Source: Siphonodentalium dalli (Eukaryota; Mollusca; Scaphopoda; Gadilida; Siphonodentaliidae). From it: DNA of 64,000 nt. The position numbers and the translations under genes were made by a program. The stretch lies in contig CP136065.1 in NCBI GenBank assembly GCA_032622095.1, positions 56,787,949-56,851,948 on the forward strand, read 5' to 3'. Below, piece after piece: positions 49,601 to 58,155 of this stretch. Each line of letters starts with the position of its first letter. Position 1 is the first letter of the stretch. Under the pieces are notes generated by a model. It saw only the letters and a list, made by a program, of their open reading frames with translations. It searched no databases and had not been told where the DNA came from.

Positions 49601-51116
49601 AAAAATTTATTGGAATTTCCCGGTCTTAGGAATGTGGGTCTGACTTGCGTGCTGCAGATGGAAATTCGAAGATTGACATACCAACATAGACCATCTATAG
49701 CCCAAACTGCGATGCAGGGTTTGGTCCTCTTGGTCTGCTGATCTGACCACGTCACTTCCATCACATACAGAATGAAATTGAATCTAACTTTTTTTAATTT
49801 AGATTTGTGTCAGTTACAATTCATTCTGATTTGATCTGGGCAATTTCCAAATGAATATGAACAGTTCAGTTTCTCCGAATACTGCAGAATTAATTTTAAC
49901 CGACGAAAGTTTCAAATAAAAATTGTAAGATTTCCTTACTTTCTGTGCATGTGATGTCGTGGTCAGATCATGCAGTGTAGTAAAGGAATCTGCCTCCAGT
50001 TTGGCTGAATAGGTCATTGTCGCATGGTTACGAGCAAAAAGACACCCAGGATCTGTCAAACGTGCAAAAAGACACCTAGGATCTCCAAGTCTCATCAAAC
50101 AACAGGAATTTAGATTAGTCGTCTGCTATTTATTAATAAGGAACTGCGCTGCCAGTCGGGACTCAAAGCGGACGGTATATATATATGCTCATTTACATTA
50201 CGTTGATATCTCCCTTTGATCACAAAAAAATATTTATTATAATAATATTAATAAATATATATAGCAGACGACTAATTTAAATTCCCCTTGTTTGTTGAGA
50301 CCTTTGCACGTTTGGTACATCCTGTGTGTCTTTTTGCAAGTTTGAGATATCCTGGATGTCTTTTTGCTCGAAACCATGCGGCAATGACCAATTCAGCTTC
50401 AGTTTACCTATATCCAGGTCATTGCGACAATCACGAGAACAATCTCTTACCTGTCAAGTATGACTTCTCTGAGCCAATATAATTGGCCGTTATTGTCCAG
50501 TTCGTCGCCGTCATGTTCAGCAGTACCGATGGGTTGAAGGACGCATATTTAGGTGTCGGGATCACTCCTTGAATTACACCCTTTCCGTTCTCTACGTCAT
50601 CGTTCCTATAGTAACGATCTTCGGGTTTGAATGGATTATATGTGTCATGTTTATACCGCTTCCATTGTTTCGGTTTGGTATAGTCTGCCACGAAATTCAG
50701 AGTGAACGTGTTGGTAATCGTTCTTGGCTGCAACCCGTCTGCTGTGACGTACCAATTGGGCATGAAGTCTGTTCTGGCGACGTTCCAGTACATAAACGTT
50801 AAAACAATCCGATGAATCTCGTTCGGAAACACATCCGGGAAGCCAGAAACCGGTTTCAACCGGAACAAGGATCCGTTCATATGATCAACTTTGACATAGT
50901 ATTTTTGTTCTGTGTCTGTTTCCTTGGTGACCATTCTGATACTTGTGAAGTAAATTTCCCATTTTCCATATGATAGAGCTGTCGTGCCTCTGTTTCGGAT
51001 CTGGATTTCTACCGTGTAGCGTAAGTTATTTTGCAAATTATCCAGAACCTTGCAAGTTATTTCCACATCCTTCGCAATTCTGTTGATCATGGATTGGCCG
51101 ATCCTTTGACACAGCA
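40465..51116 (-). CDS. GH20 beta-N-acetylhexosaminidase (chitobiase-type), six exons, partial and frameshifted
   Basis: This gene encodes a glycoside hydrolase family 20 enzyme that removes terminal N-acetylglucosamine from chitooligosaccharides or glycans. In this family catalysis is substrate-assisted and uses an Asp-Glu pair. Six exons on the minus strand (51116-50451, 48494-48079, 46613-45873, 44655-44415, 43400-43154, 40608-40465) join with matching phases and give about 818 residues, close to the usual length of chitobiases. Domain order is the N-terminal CHB_HEX-like domain, the GH20b-like domain, the catalytic barrel (DMPGH, HFGGDEV and LWSETI present) and a C-terminal beta domain. 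No exon with a signal peptide or start codon was found upstream, and the last exon after residue 'RTR' was not found. One exon has three single-base additions, so the copy is either a young pseudogene or damaged by assembly errors. Every intron examined contains mobile elements or their remnants. Family assignment is very secure; functionality is not. Confidence 0.93.
40620..41930. other. Intron sequence, no further exon recognised
   Basis: This is the intron between hexosaminidase exons 43400-43154 and 40608-40465. It holds a G run at 40750, a minus-strand frame at 41434-41171 of unknown origin, and AAAC-rich simple sequence near 41520-41580. Confidence 0.5.
41990..42085. repeat. Short inverted repeat
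   Basis: GGATGCAAGTTGGTATGACA pairs with TGTCAGACCAACTTGCATCC, and GGAACGCGACGCGTTCC is a palindrome at the centre. It is probably a small foldback MITE. Confidence 0.7.
42313..42456. mobile_element. Near-perfect 144 bp palindrome
   Basis: Two arms of about 69 bp (TTATACAATGTTGTGTAGAG ... GAAAAGTCATATTG and its inverse) are separated by about 6 bp, with one or two mismatches. Such identity indicates a very young foldback or a recent inverted duplication. The word GAGTCCAATATGA at the centre recurs at 42762 and 42781. Confidence 0.85.
43154..43400 (-). CDS. Hexosaminidase exon: end of GH20 barrel
   Basis: The acceptor is ATACAG/GGATTC and the donor AA/GTAAGT. The translation IQGQLWSETIRNSNHLDYH, YPRLIALAERAWHKADWE and VSYMVPPPGA is the classic end of the GH20 catalytic domain (LWSE supplies substrate-contact residues in the family). 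It is open throughout with no frameshift. The exon ends two bases into a Lys codon. A mariner-like MITE begins about 40 bp upstream in the intron. Confidence 0.92.
43441..43656. mobile_element. Palindromic mariner-like MITE
   Basis: TA flanks a 212 bp element that is inverted-repeat almost over its whole length: CAGTATTGCCCTAAATAATC at the left and its inverse at the right, meeting at AGAGAGCT-like sequence. A TA duplication with CAGT termini fits Tc1/mariner. Partial copies lie at 62444-62578 and 36612-36750. Confidence 0.75.
43752..43976. mobile_element. Small piggyBac-like MITE (TTAA ends)
   Basis: TTAA flanks with TIR CCCTTTCTCTACTAAA / TTTAGTATAGAAAGGG, 15 of 16 matching. It is 217 bp without the TTAA sites and lies in the intron upstream of the 43400 exon. 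Confidence 0.8.
44415..44655 (-). CDS. Hexosaminidase exon: late catalytic barrel
   Basis: This exon of about 80 codons is open in frame. The acceptor is TTCCAG/GTGATA and the donor G/GTAAAA. It encodes VIMSHATHLYFDHPYEPDP, RGFYWATRYTPTRKVFGF and LSDVCSTNPHPCAQLHKPEN, as in invertebrate chitobiases. It ends one base into a glycine codon, which the next exon completes (GG). A degraded partial copy of its first part lies about 146 bp upstream at 44761-44850. Confidence 0.9.
44761..44850 (-). pseudogene. Degenerate partial duplicate of a hexosaminidase exon
   Basis: On the minus strand this reads TTTCAG/GCGATAATGTCTCACGT and then ACCCACGCACTTATTTTGACC. It parallels the start of the functional exon at 44655 (acceptor, IMSHATHLYFDHP). 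The translated copy gives IMSHVPTHLF followed by a stop. The flanking intron sequence just upstream of the acceptor also matches in part, so this is a tandem duplication of the exon's 5' part that later decayed. Confidence 0.65.
44851..45800. other. Intron sequence with unassigned coding-like frames
   Basis: This is the intron between exons 46613-45873 and 44655-44415. A 67-codon minus-strand frame (45215-45012, MQWGILNETLDIIVYTDI) and neighbouring broken frames look more protein-like than random sequence, but I recognise no family. They could be an old inserted gene fragment. Confidence 0.3.
45873..46613 (-). CDS. Hexosaminidase catalytic exon with three +1 homopolymer frameshifts
   Basis: The exon runs from TTTTCAG/GTTGGAAGCC to the donor CAAG/GTCAGT. 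It encodes VGSQRCHDF, IEIIPEFDMPGH, YLSIQMFTDNALNPC and HFGGDEVAHGAWLNSP, including the catalytic Asp-Glu pair in GGDEV (near 46165-46177). Conceptual translation needs three frame changes. There is one extra base in the C run at 46484-46487 (LL/YARERH), one in the C run at 46379-46381 (RFF/GSDNE) and one in the A run at 46208-46210 (KYHKD/SGNILK). Apart from these, all family motifs are intact, which argues for very recent loss or for uncorrected indels rather than an old pseudogene. Confidence 0.88.
47290..47923. mobile_element. MITE with 9 bp target duplication (Mutator-like)
   Basis: ATTATGACG at 47290-47298 and 47915-47923 flanks a 616 bp element. Its TIR is TAGACCAAGTCTTCTCGGTC at the left and the inverse of TAGACCAAGTTTTCTTGGTC at the right. 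A 9 bp duplication is typical of Mutator-like elements. Several TTTGCCAAA/T words lie near both ends, and a hairpin (CCACAACAGCTTG...CAAGCTGTTGTGG) lies at 47320-47382. It sits in the hexosaminidase intron and is non-coding. Confidence 0.8.
48079..48494 (-). CDS. Hexosaminidase exon: GH20b domain and start of catalytic barrel
   Basis: The acceptor is TTTTTGCAG before 48494. The translation is open for about 139 codons and contains GVFYGIQTLLSLL, YRGMHLDVARNF and MNKLHFHLSDDEGWRLEI, which are hallmark strands of the GH20 barrel (the HLSDDEGW motif is near-universal in the family). The reading ends at GLEELTT. The best donor at 48078 is GCAAGT, not GT, and phase 0 fits the next exon, which starts VGSQRCHD exactly where homologues continue. 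This makes a GC-AG intron likely. Confidence 0.88.
48500..49990. other. Intron sequence, no exon recognised
   Basis: Part of the intron between exons 51116-50451 and 48494-48079. It contains a G run at about 49511 and two near-repeats of AAGTTGGAAATTTCA (49551, 49582). Confidence 0.45.
50004..50398. mobile_element. Foldback element next to a hexosaminidase exon
   Basis: Arms 50004-50140 and 50247-50398 are inverted copies: CTGAATAGGTCATTGTCGCA at the left against the inverse of GCGGCAATGACCAATTCAGC, and AGTCGTCTGCTATTTATTAA against its inverse. Each arm holds two direct repeats ending in GTCTTTTTGC or its inverse. The right end is about 50 bp from the donor of exon 51116-50451. Confidence 0.8.
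50451..51116 (-). CDS. Hexosaminidase exon: CHB_HEX N-terminal domain
   Basis: This exon of about 222 codons encodes the N-terminal carbohydrate-binding domain of bacterial- and invertebrate-type chitobiases (read as VEITCKVLDN, GKWEIYFTSI, VNLTF-like strands). The acceptor reads CTTACAG just before 51116 and the donor is GTAAGA at 50450. The exon ends one base into a codon; that base (G) plus AT from the next exon makes GAT (Asp). The frame is open throughout. An in-frame TAA lies immediately upstream of the acceptor, so the exon cannot extend further. A piggyBac-like MITE ends 7 nt upstream of the exon, and a foldback element lies about 50 nt downstream. Confidence 0.9.
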
Positions 51117-51123
51117 CTGTAAG

Positions 51124-51524
51124 TTAACCCTTTACCCAATAGAACAGCCCTGTGCCAATGCATTCTCTTATATATGCGAGTCGACCATAGGTCGCCTCGC
51201 ATATATAAGAGAATGCATTGGCTTAACACATTAAAAATTATAAAATTGTTAAAGAATGTAAGAAAAAATGGTAAAAAGTGTTAAAAAAAGATTTCTTTTT
51301 AGGCCAATGCATTCTCTTATATATGCGAGGCGACCTATGGTCGACTCGCATATATAAGAGAATGCATTGGCACAGGGCATAACTATAACCATCACAATGT
51401 GTTCATTGAGCCGGTTCCAGTGATATCCATATTTGTATGGTTTTATTGAGACAGACCCAAGATATTTTAGGCTGTTGAAGCTTTATTTGGCCGGTTTTGG
51501 CCGGTTTGTTGGGTAAAGGGTTAA
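51124..51524. mobile_element. piggyBac-like MITE with double hairpin, copy 1
   Basis: TTAA at 51124-51127 and 51521-51524 flank a 393 bp element with TIR CCCTTTACCCAA / TTGGGTAAAGGG. TTAA target sites and CCC termini are typical of piggyBac. Inside are two long hairpins with arms built on AATGCATTCTCTTATATATG (51153-51222 and 51302-51370), separated by an AT-rich spacer. There is no transposase gene. It lies directly upstream of the first identified hexosaminidase exon. Confidence 0.85.
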
Positions 51525-51699
51525 AGAGTATTTTTAATTTTAATTGTAGACATGCTATAGAGACGCAATATGGAATTGAGTGTTGGGATTTTCATATAAA
51601 ACTTATGTAGACCCATATCCTGGATATTTGGGCAATTTATTGAAGTACATATTGTACAAAATAATAAACTGAGAACAATCATAAATCGAAAATGGCTGA

Positions 51700-53060
51700 T
51701 ATGTTTAGCAGTACCGGTAATTTTTACAAACGCAACAAGGGTTGCGTATCAAAGATGGCTTGGTCGAGTTTTTTGCCCAGAATAGTGCATCTGTCTGACC
51801 GCGAATCACTAAAAATGGAATAACTATTAAAAGAACTATAACTCAGAACTAAGGGCCATAACTCAGGTAAAAAAGGGTAAACAAAAGGGCCATAACTCAG
51901 GTAAAACAAGATGGCTGCCAGCGGCCATGTTTTTCATCGAAAATCGTTCATATTCGATAGCTCCCATCTACAGGTGATCCTAAACAAGCCTATCAAGTTT
52001 CAAAACATGTATTCTCCAATAAATGTGGGCTGAAGGGTGTGCTGATGGATTCATAATTGAAATCCAAGATGGCTTCTGGCGGCGATGTTTTTAAAAACAA
52101 ATTTCGGGGAAAAAAGTGAGGCTCTCCGAAGATCCATATGAAGCTTGGTGACGATTCGATGAGAAATTTGACCTATAAGATGTAATAAAGGATTAATCAT
52201 ATAAAGAGTAAAATCCAAGATGGCCGCTGGCAACCATGTTTTTAACAGAAGTCGGAAAATGGTAAGCACCCATCTGGAGGTCACCCCGAGGATCCGTATG
52301 AAGTTTGGTGATGGTCGGATGAGGGATAGGTCTGCAGGGTGAACTAAAGAATTTAGTGATGCAAAGAGTAAAATCGAAAATGGCTGTCGACCATGTTTTC
52401 AAAGAAAATCATTCAAGTTCGATAGCTCCCATCTAGAGGTGATCCTAAGCATGTAAAGTTTCAAAACAATTCTCCAACAAAGTCTGTATGGTGTGCCAAC
52501 GCATTTAGTGATGCAAAGAGTAAAATGGCTGCTGGCGGCCACGTTTTCATCGAAAATCTTTCATATATAACCGTTCCCATCTAGATGTGATCCTAGACTC
52601 AAATACCGAATATCGTTGAAATCGGTCAAAGTTTGTATGAGTTAGCGAACGATCAAAATCGCTAAAAAAAAATAAACAAACTAAGGCCCATAACTCGCGT
52701 ATAAAAGATTGGACAAACCTGGTTTTCGAACTCGCGCTAGATATTTTTGCAACAGACTCATATACCTTAAATCGGTTGATGTTTGTTTAAGTTATCTCGC
52801 TAACGGTCGCGGACGATCAAAATAGCTAAAAATAAATAAATAGAAAAACTAAGGCCCATAACTCTCTTATAAAAGATTTGACAAACCTGGTTTTCGACCT
52901 CGAGCTAGATATTGTTGCAAGAGACCCACATACCAAATATTAATTAAATCGGATGGTGTTTTATGAGTTATCGCGCTGACGGCCTTGCGAACACCCGCCC
53001 GCCCGCCCGCCTGTCCGCCCACCTACAGAACTCGTCAAAGCTTAAGTCGAGTTTTAGAAA
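51700..53060 (+). repeat. Degenerate tandem/dispersed mollusc-type repeat
   Basis: Several loosely repeated blocks contain AAGATGGCTGC or AAAATGGCTGC, GATAGCTCCCATCTA, GGTGATCCTA and GAGTAAAAT. Further on come ACTAAGGCCCATAACTC blocks and, at the end, a CCGCCCGCCCGCC tract and AACTCGTCAAAGCTT. No coding capacity was recognised. Confidence 0.7.
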
Positions 53061-53304
53061 AGAAACTCGACAAATAAACTAATAAAACCTTGGAAAGGTT
53101 ACATTCCTCTGGATATATAAAAAATAGTTTATCGCATACATGAAAAATTATACACCTGTTACATTTTTCTCTGTTATAAAGCGTAATATATATATATATA
53201 TCTTTAATTATCCTCCATTACTGAAGATTATATATGAACAAATGACAAATAAAGAACATGATACAAACGCTTATACATAAGCATATGAACAATCAAAAGT
53301 ATAT

Positions 53305-53309
<5 letters not shown>

Positions 53310-53367
<58 letters not shown>
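53310..53367. repeat. AT microsatellite
   Basis: An almost pure (AT)n run of nearly 60 bp, extending the frame of a spurious small open frame. Confidence 0.95.
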
Positions 53368-53368
<1 letters not shown>

Positions 53369-53886
53369 TTATGCATGGAGTTGGGTCTGCGCGCCTACGT
53401 ACACGTACCGTCACGTACTGTTCGGCATGACTACACGCGGTAGTAATGCATCCGAACGCTATTTCGTTGCCGTATGGTACGCACACATAGGGGCGCAGCC
53501 ACAACGGCATACATTGGTGTATGCCAAACGCACACACGTGCACCCGGACGCGCAGGATATACTGAAGCATTGGATTGTCATCCTACTGCTGATCCCAACC
53601 GAATGGGACGCACGCACCAACACGCACAGGCACACGTGTACACGCAACTTACACGATTTATTTGTATACTTGAATGGTTTTATAAAGCAAGTGCGTTTTC
53701 AATATAATATAATTCGTGTGAGAATTTGAGACATATTATAACCTGGATATCACGTGTCACGTATATAGTTAAAGTGAAGTATAGTGAGGTATATATATAT
53801 AATTATATGTGACATATTCATTTCGATGACAATATTATAGTGGGCATTATATGTATGAATAAAAAGAAGGTCAAATGTGCACTATA

Positions 53887-56046
53887 TTAAGTAACACCGG
53901 TCATACCAGCATATAGGTAATAAGCTTGCCACATTTTGACAACATTTTTGAAAATTATAATTGGAATGTCGTCATCTTCAATCATTATATCGCTCTCAAT
54001 TTCTGATAAGTTGCCAAGGAGCACACTTAATTTGGCTTCTCCTGAGAGCGATTCGTATTTGATGTAGGCATTAATCCCAAGTGCATCCATAATAAAATAT
54101 TCCATCTCATTTCTAAACGAAAACATGGCCGTACAATCAATGAATATATGAGACAAAATGTCGGTCGTGGTAGAATCACAGTTCGTACATGAAATTTCTC
54201 TGTTGATTCCTATTTGGCTTATCAATTTGCCAATTGTGAGATACATGGTCTTGTCTTCTGGATATAATTTGCATAGGCGCCAAACATAGGACATACATAA
54301 TTCTGTGTGTATTCTATTGAAGAGAGAAAAACTTGGGTCAGAATTTGTTCTTGATGTCCATGCATCCGCGTGTGATGTTTCCATTCCTGTGTTAAAAATA
54401 TGTTTCCACGAGTTTTTGTCCGGAAAAAGAGACTCTGTGGCAAATTGGTAAAGGTAATTCGATAAGTCATATTGATCAAGTATTTGCATAATGTCACAAA
54501 AGTAGTTTTTAGAACAAGACAAGCGAGACTCAGTGGTAGACAGAAGCGTGTATTCATACATTCTGTGAAAGAAAACTTGTTTAACAGTTTTCTTATTGTT
54601 GCATTCAACATTGCACAGGGATGATAATAGTGACATTTTCTTTTTATTTATGTAGAATTCTATTGAGTGAATTCCAAGTAAGCCAAGAGCGATATCGGTC
54701 CGGGTCCTGGGTTCGAATCCCTGTATCGTTTTTATGCAAAATCTATGAGTTCTTTCTATTTTAAGAATTTCATTTTGGGTTATATTCCACAATAGCTCCG
54801 TGCCGAACAACGCTCTTGGCAAAATGACTGATTTATATATTAGTGAGGAACTCAGAGGAGTTAGACCTCCAGCATATAAGCCAGAATTCGACAGCATAAG
54901 GAATGTGCTTCTCAGTTTGTCACATACATGTGCGATAAAATTATTTGTTTGTTTATACTTCGCAATTGGGATTCCTAGGTGGACTGTACTGTCCACTTCT
55001 TTAAGGTGTTCAGGCCCCATGATCCATTGGTGTTTACACTTATCGGATTGTGTCTTTGTCTCATTAAGTACCATTATTACAGATTTAGATGTGTTATACT
55101 TGTAACGCCATGTATAGCTATAACTCAAACACATATTGATAAGTGAATTCAAACCACGTTCAGTTAGTGATAAAAGTAGCATGTCATCAGCGTGTGTTGG
55201 GCATGTACAATTAATTGATTCCATATGAAAGCCATACATTGACTTTGATAGTAATGTGATCAGTTCGTCAACGTAGACCATGTAAAATTTCGGAGAGCAT
55301 ATTCCCCCCTGCCTTGTTCCTTGATCAATTTGTATTAATCTGGATGTAACATCGTTATATCTCACAGTGCAATAGACACCGGAGAGCAATTGGTGCACAA
55401 ATTTGAAAGCAATTCCAGTTAGGCCCCTCTCATACAATTTATACATAAGACCGTCTATCCAAACCGCATCAAAGGCTTTCCATACATCTAAAAAGCAACA
55501 GTACAATTTTTGGTTTCTTTCGGCGTTAAAGTTGATGCATTCCTGAGTTAGATAAGAAGTCATGGTTGAACTTATATGTTTTTGAAAACCGTGTTGGAGG
55601 GGGTTAACTGATAATATATGCGGTGCATGTAGTTCGATTCGATTCTGCAAAACTTTTTCCAGCAGTTTGTATAATGTAGTCATTAGAGTTATGGCCCTGT
55701 AGCTGTCGAACGAGTGTTTAGGTTTCGTCCCTCCTTTATGTAATGTGATTATAACACCTCGTTTGGCAGCCCCAGGTATATAACCATGCCGCAATATTGC
55801 TGAGAATAATTTACAGAGGCTATCAAGCAGACAATCACCGCCATATATAATATTCTCGTTATAAATATTATCATAACCGGGCGATTTATTGCGACTGAGA
55901 GTATCCACCACTGGCAATAACTCATTTCGACTAACTGGAAATAATAAAACATCATCGGTTCCAGTACGGTCATTATGTGCAGAGTCTAGCTTTTCTTTTA
56001 CAAATTTTGCGACGCTTTCAAAGTGAGCCGAATTAATTAAGTGAAT
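53887..56046 (-). CDS. Non-LTR retrotransposon (LINE) ORF2: reverse transcriptase, 5'-truncated
   Basis: One long open frame of 742 codons starts formally at 56115, but residues 1 to about 24 derive from a MITE; LINE-like sequence starts near 56046. The RT motifs are KSPGYD (residues 77-82), FLDVWKAFD (208-216), GTRQGGICSP (266-275) and HADD (308-311), followed by a thumb region and a C-terminal zinc knuckle with CTNC and a later H and C (about residues 640-660). The catalytic box is HADD where Y/FADD is usual. No endonuclease domain is present, so the copy is truncated and not autonomous as it stands. It lies outside the hexosaminidase exons found so far but may be in that gene's upstream intron. 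The open frame suggests a fairly young insertion. Confidence 0.92.
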   Translation of the reverse strand: MHLINSAHFESVAKFVKEKLDSAHNDRTGTDDVLLFPVSRNELLPVVDTLSRNKSPGYDNIYNENIIYGGDCLLDSLCKLFSAILRHGYIPGAAKRGVIITLHKGGTKPKHSFDSYRAITLMTTLYKLLEKVLQNRIELHAPHILSVNPLQHGFQKHISSTMTSYLTQECINFNAERNQKLYCCFLDVWKAFDAVWIDGLMYKLYERGLTGIAFKFVHQLLSGVYCTVRYNDVTSRLIQIDQGTRQGGICSPKFYMVYVDELITLLSKSMYGFHMESINCTCPTHADDMLLLSLTERGLNSLINMCLSYSYTWRYKYNTSKSVIMVLNETKTQSDKCKHQWIMGPEHLKEVDSTVHLGIPIAKYKQTNNFIAHVCDKLRSTFLMLSNSGLYAGGLTPLSSSLIYKSVILPRALFGTELLWNITQNEILKIERTHRFCIKTIQGFEPRTRTDIALGLLGIHSIEFYINKKKMSLLSSLCNVECNNKKTVKQVFFHRMYEYTLLSTTESRLSCSKNYFCDIMQILDQYDLSNYLYQFATESLFPDKNSWKHIFNTGMETSHADAWTSRTNSDPSFSLFNRIHTELCMSYVWRLCKLYPEDKTMYLTIGKLISQIGINREISCTNCDSTTTDILSHIFIDCTAMFSFRNEMEYFIMDALGINAYIKYESLSGEAKLSVLLGNLSEIESDIMIEDDDIPIIIFKNVVKMWQAYYLYAGMTGVT

Positions 56047-56212
56047 TAATTTGAGCCATGGATTAGTGCAAAATACGACTGTGTGCTCTATGAACGATGC
56101 AAACAACATGGTCATTATAATGAAAATGAGTTTATGACTCGAGTCATAAACTGATTCTCATTATAATTACCATGTTGTTTGCATCGTTCATAGAGCACAT
56201 GAGCACTACATT
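56043..56212. mobile_element. Foldback MITE (AGTGCAAAATACAC family), copy 3
   Basis: AATTTGAGCCATGGATTAGT, GTGCTCTATGAACGATGCAA, the centre TTTATGACTCGAGTCATAAA, and the inverse arm to GAGCACATGAGCACT. It joins the truncated 5' side of the LINE RT frame and supplies that frame's first codons. Confidence 0.8.
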
Positions 56213-57079
56213 TCGTTCACATTGTCAGTTAATATTAAGAACATACAACTTCAGAGCACGGTGTGCTCAGGAGTTTAAATGGGTTAAGGGGTCCCACAAA
56301 ACAAAAAAATATTCACCTTTGTATTTGACATCGCTTTTTGTAAAGTGGCAAAGGCTTTCGGGAACCAACCCATCCATAAACATTGTGTATGTCTTGTTAT
56401 TACTATCCTTTGCCCACATCCTCGGTCAATAATGAGAGCAATCCTTTCAGTTAGTGGTGTGTTCCACTTTAACACTTCAATTGGGAAGGGGGTCCTCAAA
56501 ACATAGCAGATATTTATCTGCCGCGTTGTGTAAAGCGACACAGGCTTTCGAGAAACATGCCACCCATATAAATTATGTACTCCCTGATAGAACTACCTTC
56601 CATTCACACAATCGGTTAATGCAGAAAGCATATCGCTTCAGTTCGTATTGTGTTCAAGACTTTAAATCGGACAGGGTGTTTTCGAAAAATAGAAAAATCG
56701 TCTTTCATATTTGCAATGCAGCCGCGTTTTATAAAGTGACTTTTTCTTATCAAGTAGATATATTGTATGATGTAGTAATTTTGACACCAACAATGTTGGC
56801 TAATAAGTTATATGACTTAACCACTTGGTTCATCGTTCATTTGACAATAGCCACCAGCCCACCACCGATTCCGTTATTTTTCACTATCAGGTAAAAACAA
56901 GATTCAACGTCAATATCAATATCAGTGATTTGGTCATTCCGTTATGTTTTACTACCATTTTCGGGTACCCGACCACTTTTGGATTTTGGCCGCTGCACCA
57001 ATATGTTCAACAAACGACATAGTTGACCTTATTATCTAAACATTTTCCTCAATAAATAGGGCTCCTTTTGTACTTTTAT
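56213..57079. other. No gene recognised
   Basis: Three loosely similar blocks of ~170 bp contain TAAAGCGACACAGGCTTTCG-like and GTAAAGTGGCAAAGGCTTTC-like words, which suggests a decayed tandem repeat. The segment near 57005 (TTCAACAAACGACATAG) matches the small TTAA MITEs. Confidence 0.4.
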
Positions 57080-57610
57080 TTATCTGTCGTCTGCTTTTAT
57101 AATCTTAACATCCCCCAAACCAAATAATCGACCATTCTTATGTACCCTTTTTAACTGAACCAATTTGGTATAGAAAGGGTAAATACGATACAAAGTCGTA
57201 CATTGGGGTTTGAATTTATACTTTGTTAAAGCAACATGGCGATTTGCGCTCCAAATACACCTAATTATTTTTTCCCGCCATCGAAATAGGTCGATAAATA
57301 CTTGAACTACATTTCTGAGAACATTACATGCCTCAACAGGACGCATTGAAGTCATGAAAATTAACATGGTGTTTGGGTCCCAACCACTCAATAGACAGAA
57401 AAGAGCGTTCCGTGTTAGTCTATTCCAGATATGGTAGAAATAAAAAGCGTTTATTTCACTTCTGTGCGAAAAGTTGAAAACAGATGGAAAATGGCTGTCA
57501 CTATAATGGCAAGTATTTTTCAGAGCACATGAAGCCGTTATATCAATATTTCGTGTATTTATCAACAAATCTTATACCTCCTTACAAATTACGCTGCAAA
57601 ATTTGGAAGC
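57080..57610 (-). repeat. Dispersed repeat, uninterrupted reference copy
   Basis: This segment aligns (reverse strand) with the sequence that the LINE at 3505-5254 interrupts (3330-3500 and 5257-5400). It also aligns with parts of the 1.45 kb tandem unit (CCTATTTCGAT, GCGTTCCGTGTTAGTCTATT). It is the best view in this window of the uninterrupted ancestor. Frames in it are short and unrecognised. Confidence 0.65.
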
Positions 57611-57734
57611 TCCAATGAGCCATGTCCGTTTAACGTATATATGGCGGGAAAAGTGAGTTAACAAATGTTGAATGACATGAATAACAATGATTGGGATTTG
57701 GCGGCCGCGGTATGTATAACCATACCCAAGCCTG

Positions 57735-58155
57735 GAAATAGTGTGTCTGACATGTGCAGAATGAGGAGAATTCGGGCTAGCGTCGCCAAATCCACCCTCA
57801 AGGGGACCTAATTCTGCTTTATATGCTTCAATTGCTATGGGAGACCTACGATCATATTGAAGTTCCAATTGATGTTGGCGATGTTCACCCATTAGTCACC
57901 TCGATTATGCAATTTACCTTCTGCAAAATAAGGGATATAGAAACTGAACAGATGGAAAAAGTAATTAAAAATTATAATGTTAATTTGAGAATATATAGGT
58001 ACTTCTCAAAAGATGAGGCCTAACCAGAATGAGGTCCACATAGGGTGAATTTGGTGATGCTAGCTAGCCCGCTGTGTGAGATACCATCACTAAATTCACC
58101 CTCTGGGGGCCTCATTCTGTAAATGTAAGACACACTATATCCAGACTTGACCATA
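57735..58155. mobile_element. Dual-hairpin MITE (AGAATGAGGTCC family), copy 3
   Basis: The left end is CCTGGAAATAGTGTGTCTGA; the left hairpin is partly deleted. The spacer contains GATGTTCACCCATTAGTCAC and GGGATATAGAAAC, and a complete right hairpin lies at 58028-58120. Confidence 0.75.

Noticed and set aside
54700-54735. tRNA-like word GGGTTCGAATCCC
   Set aside because: It lies inside the LINE RT reading frame (encodes IQGFEPRTRTD on the minus strand) and has no cloverleaf around it.
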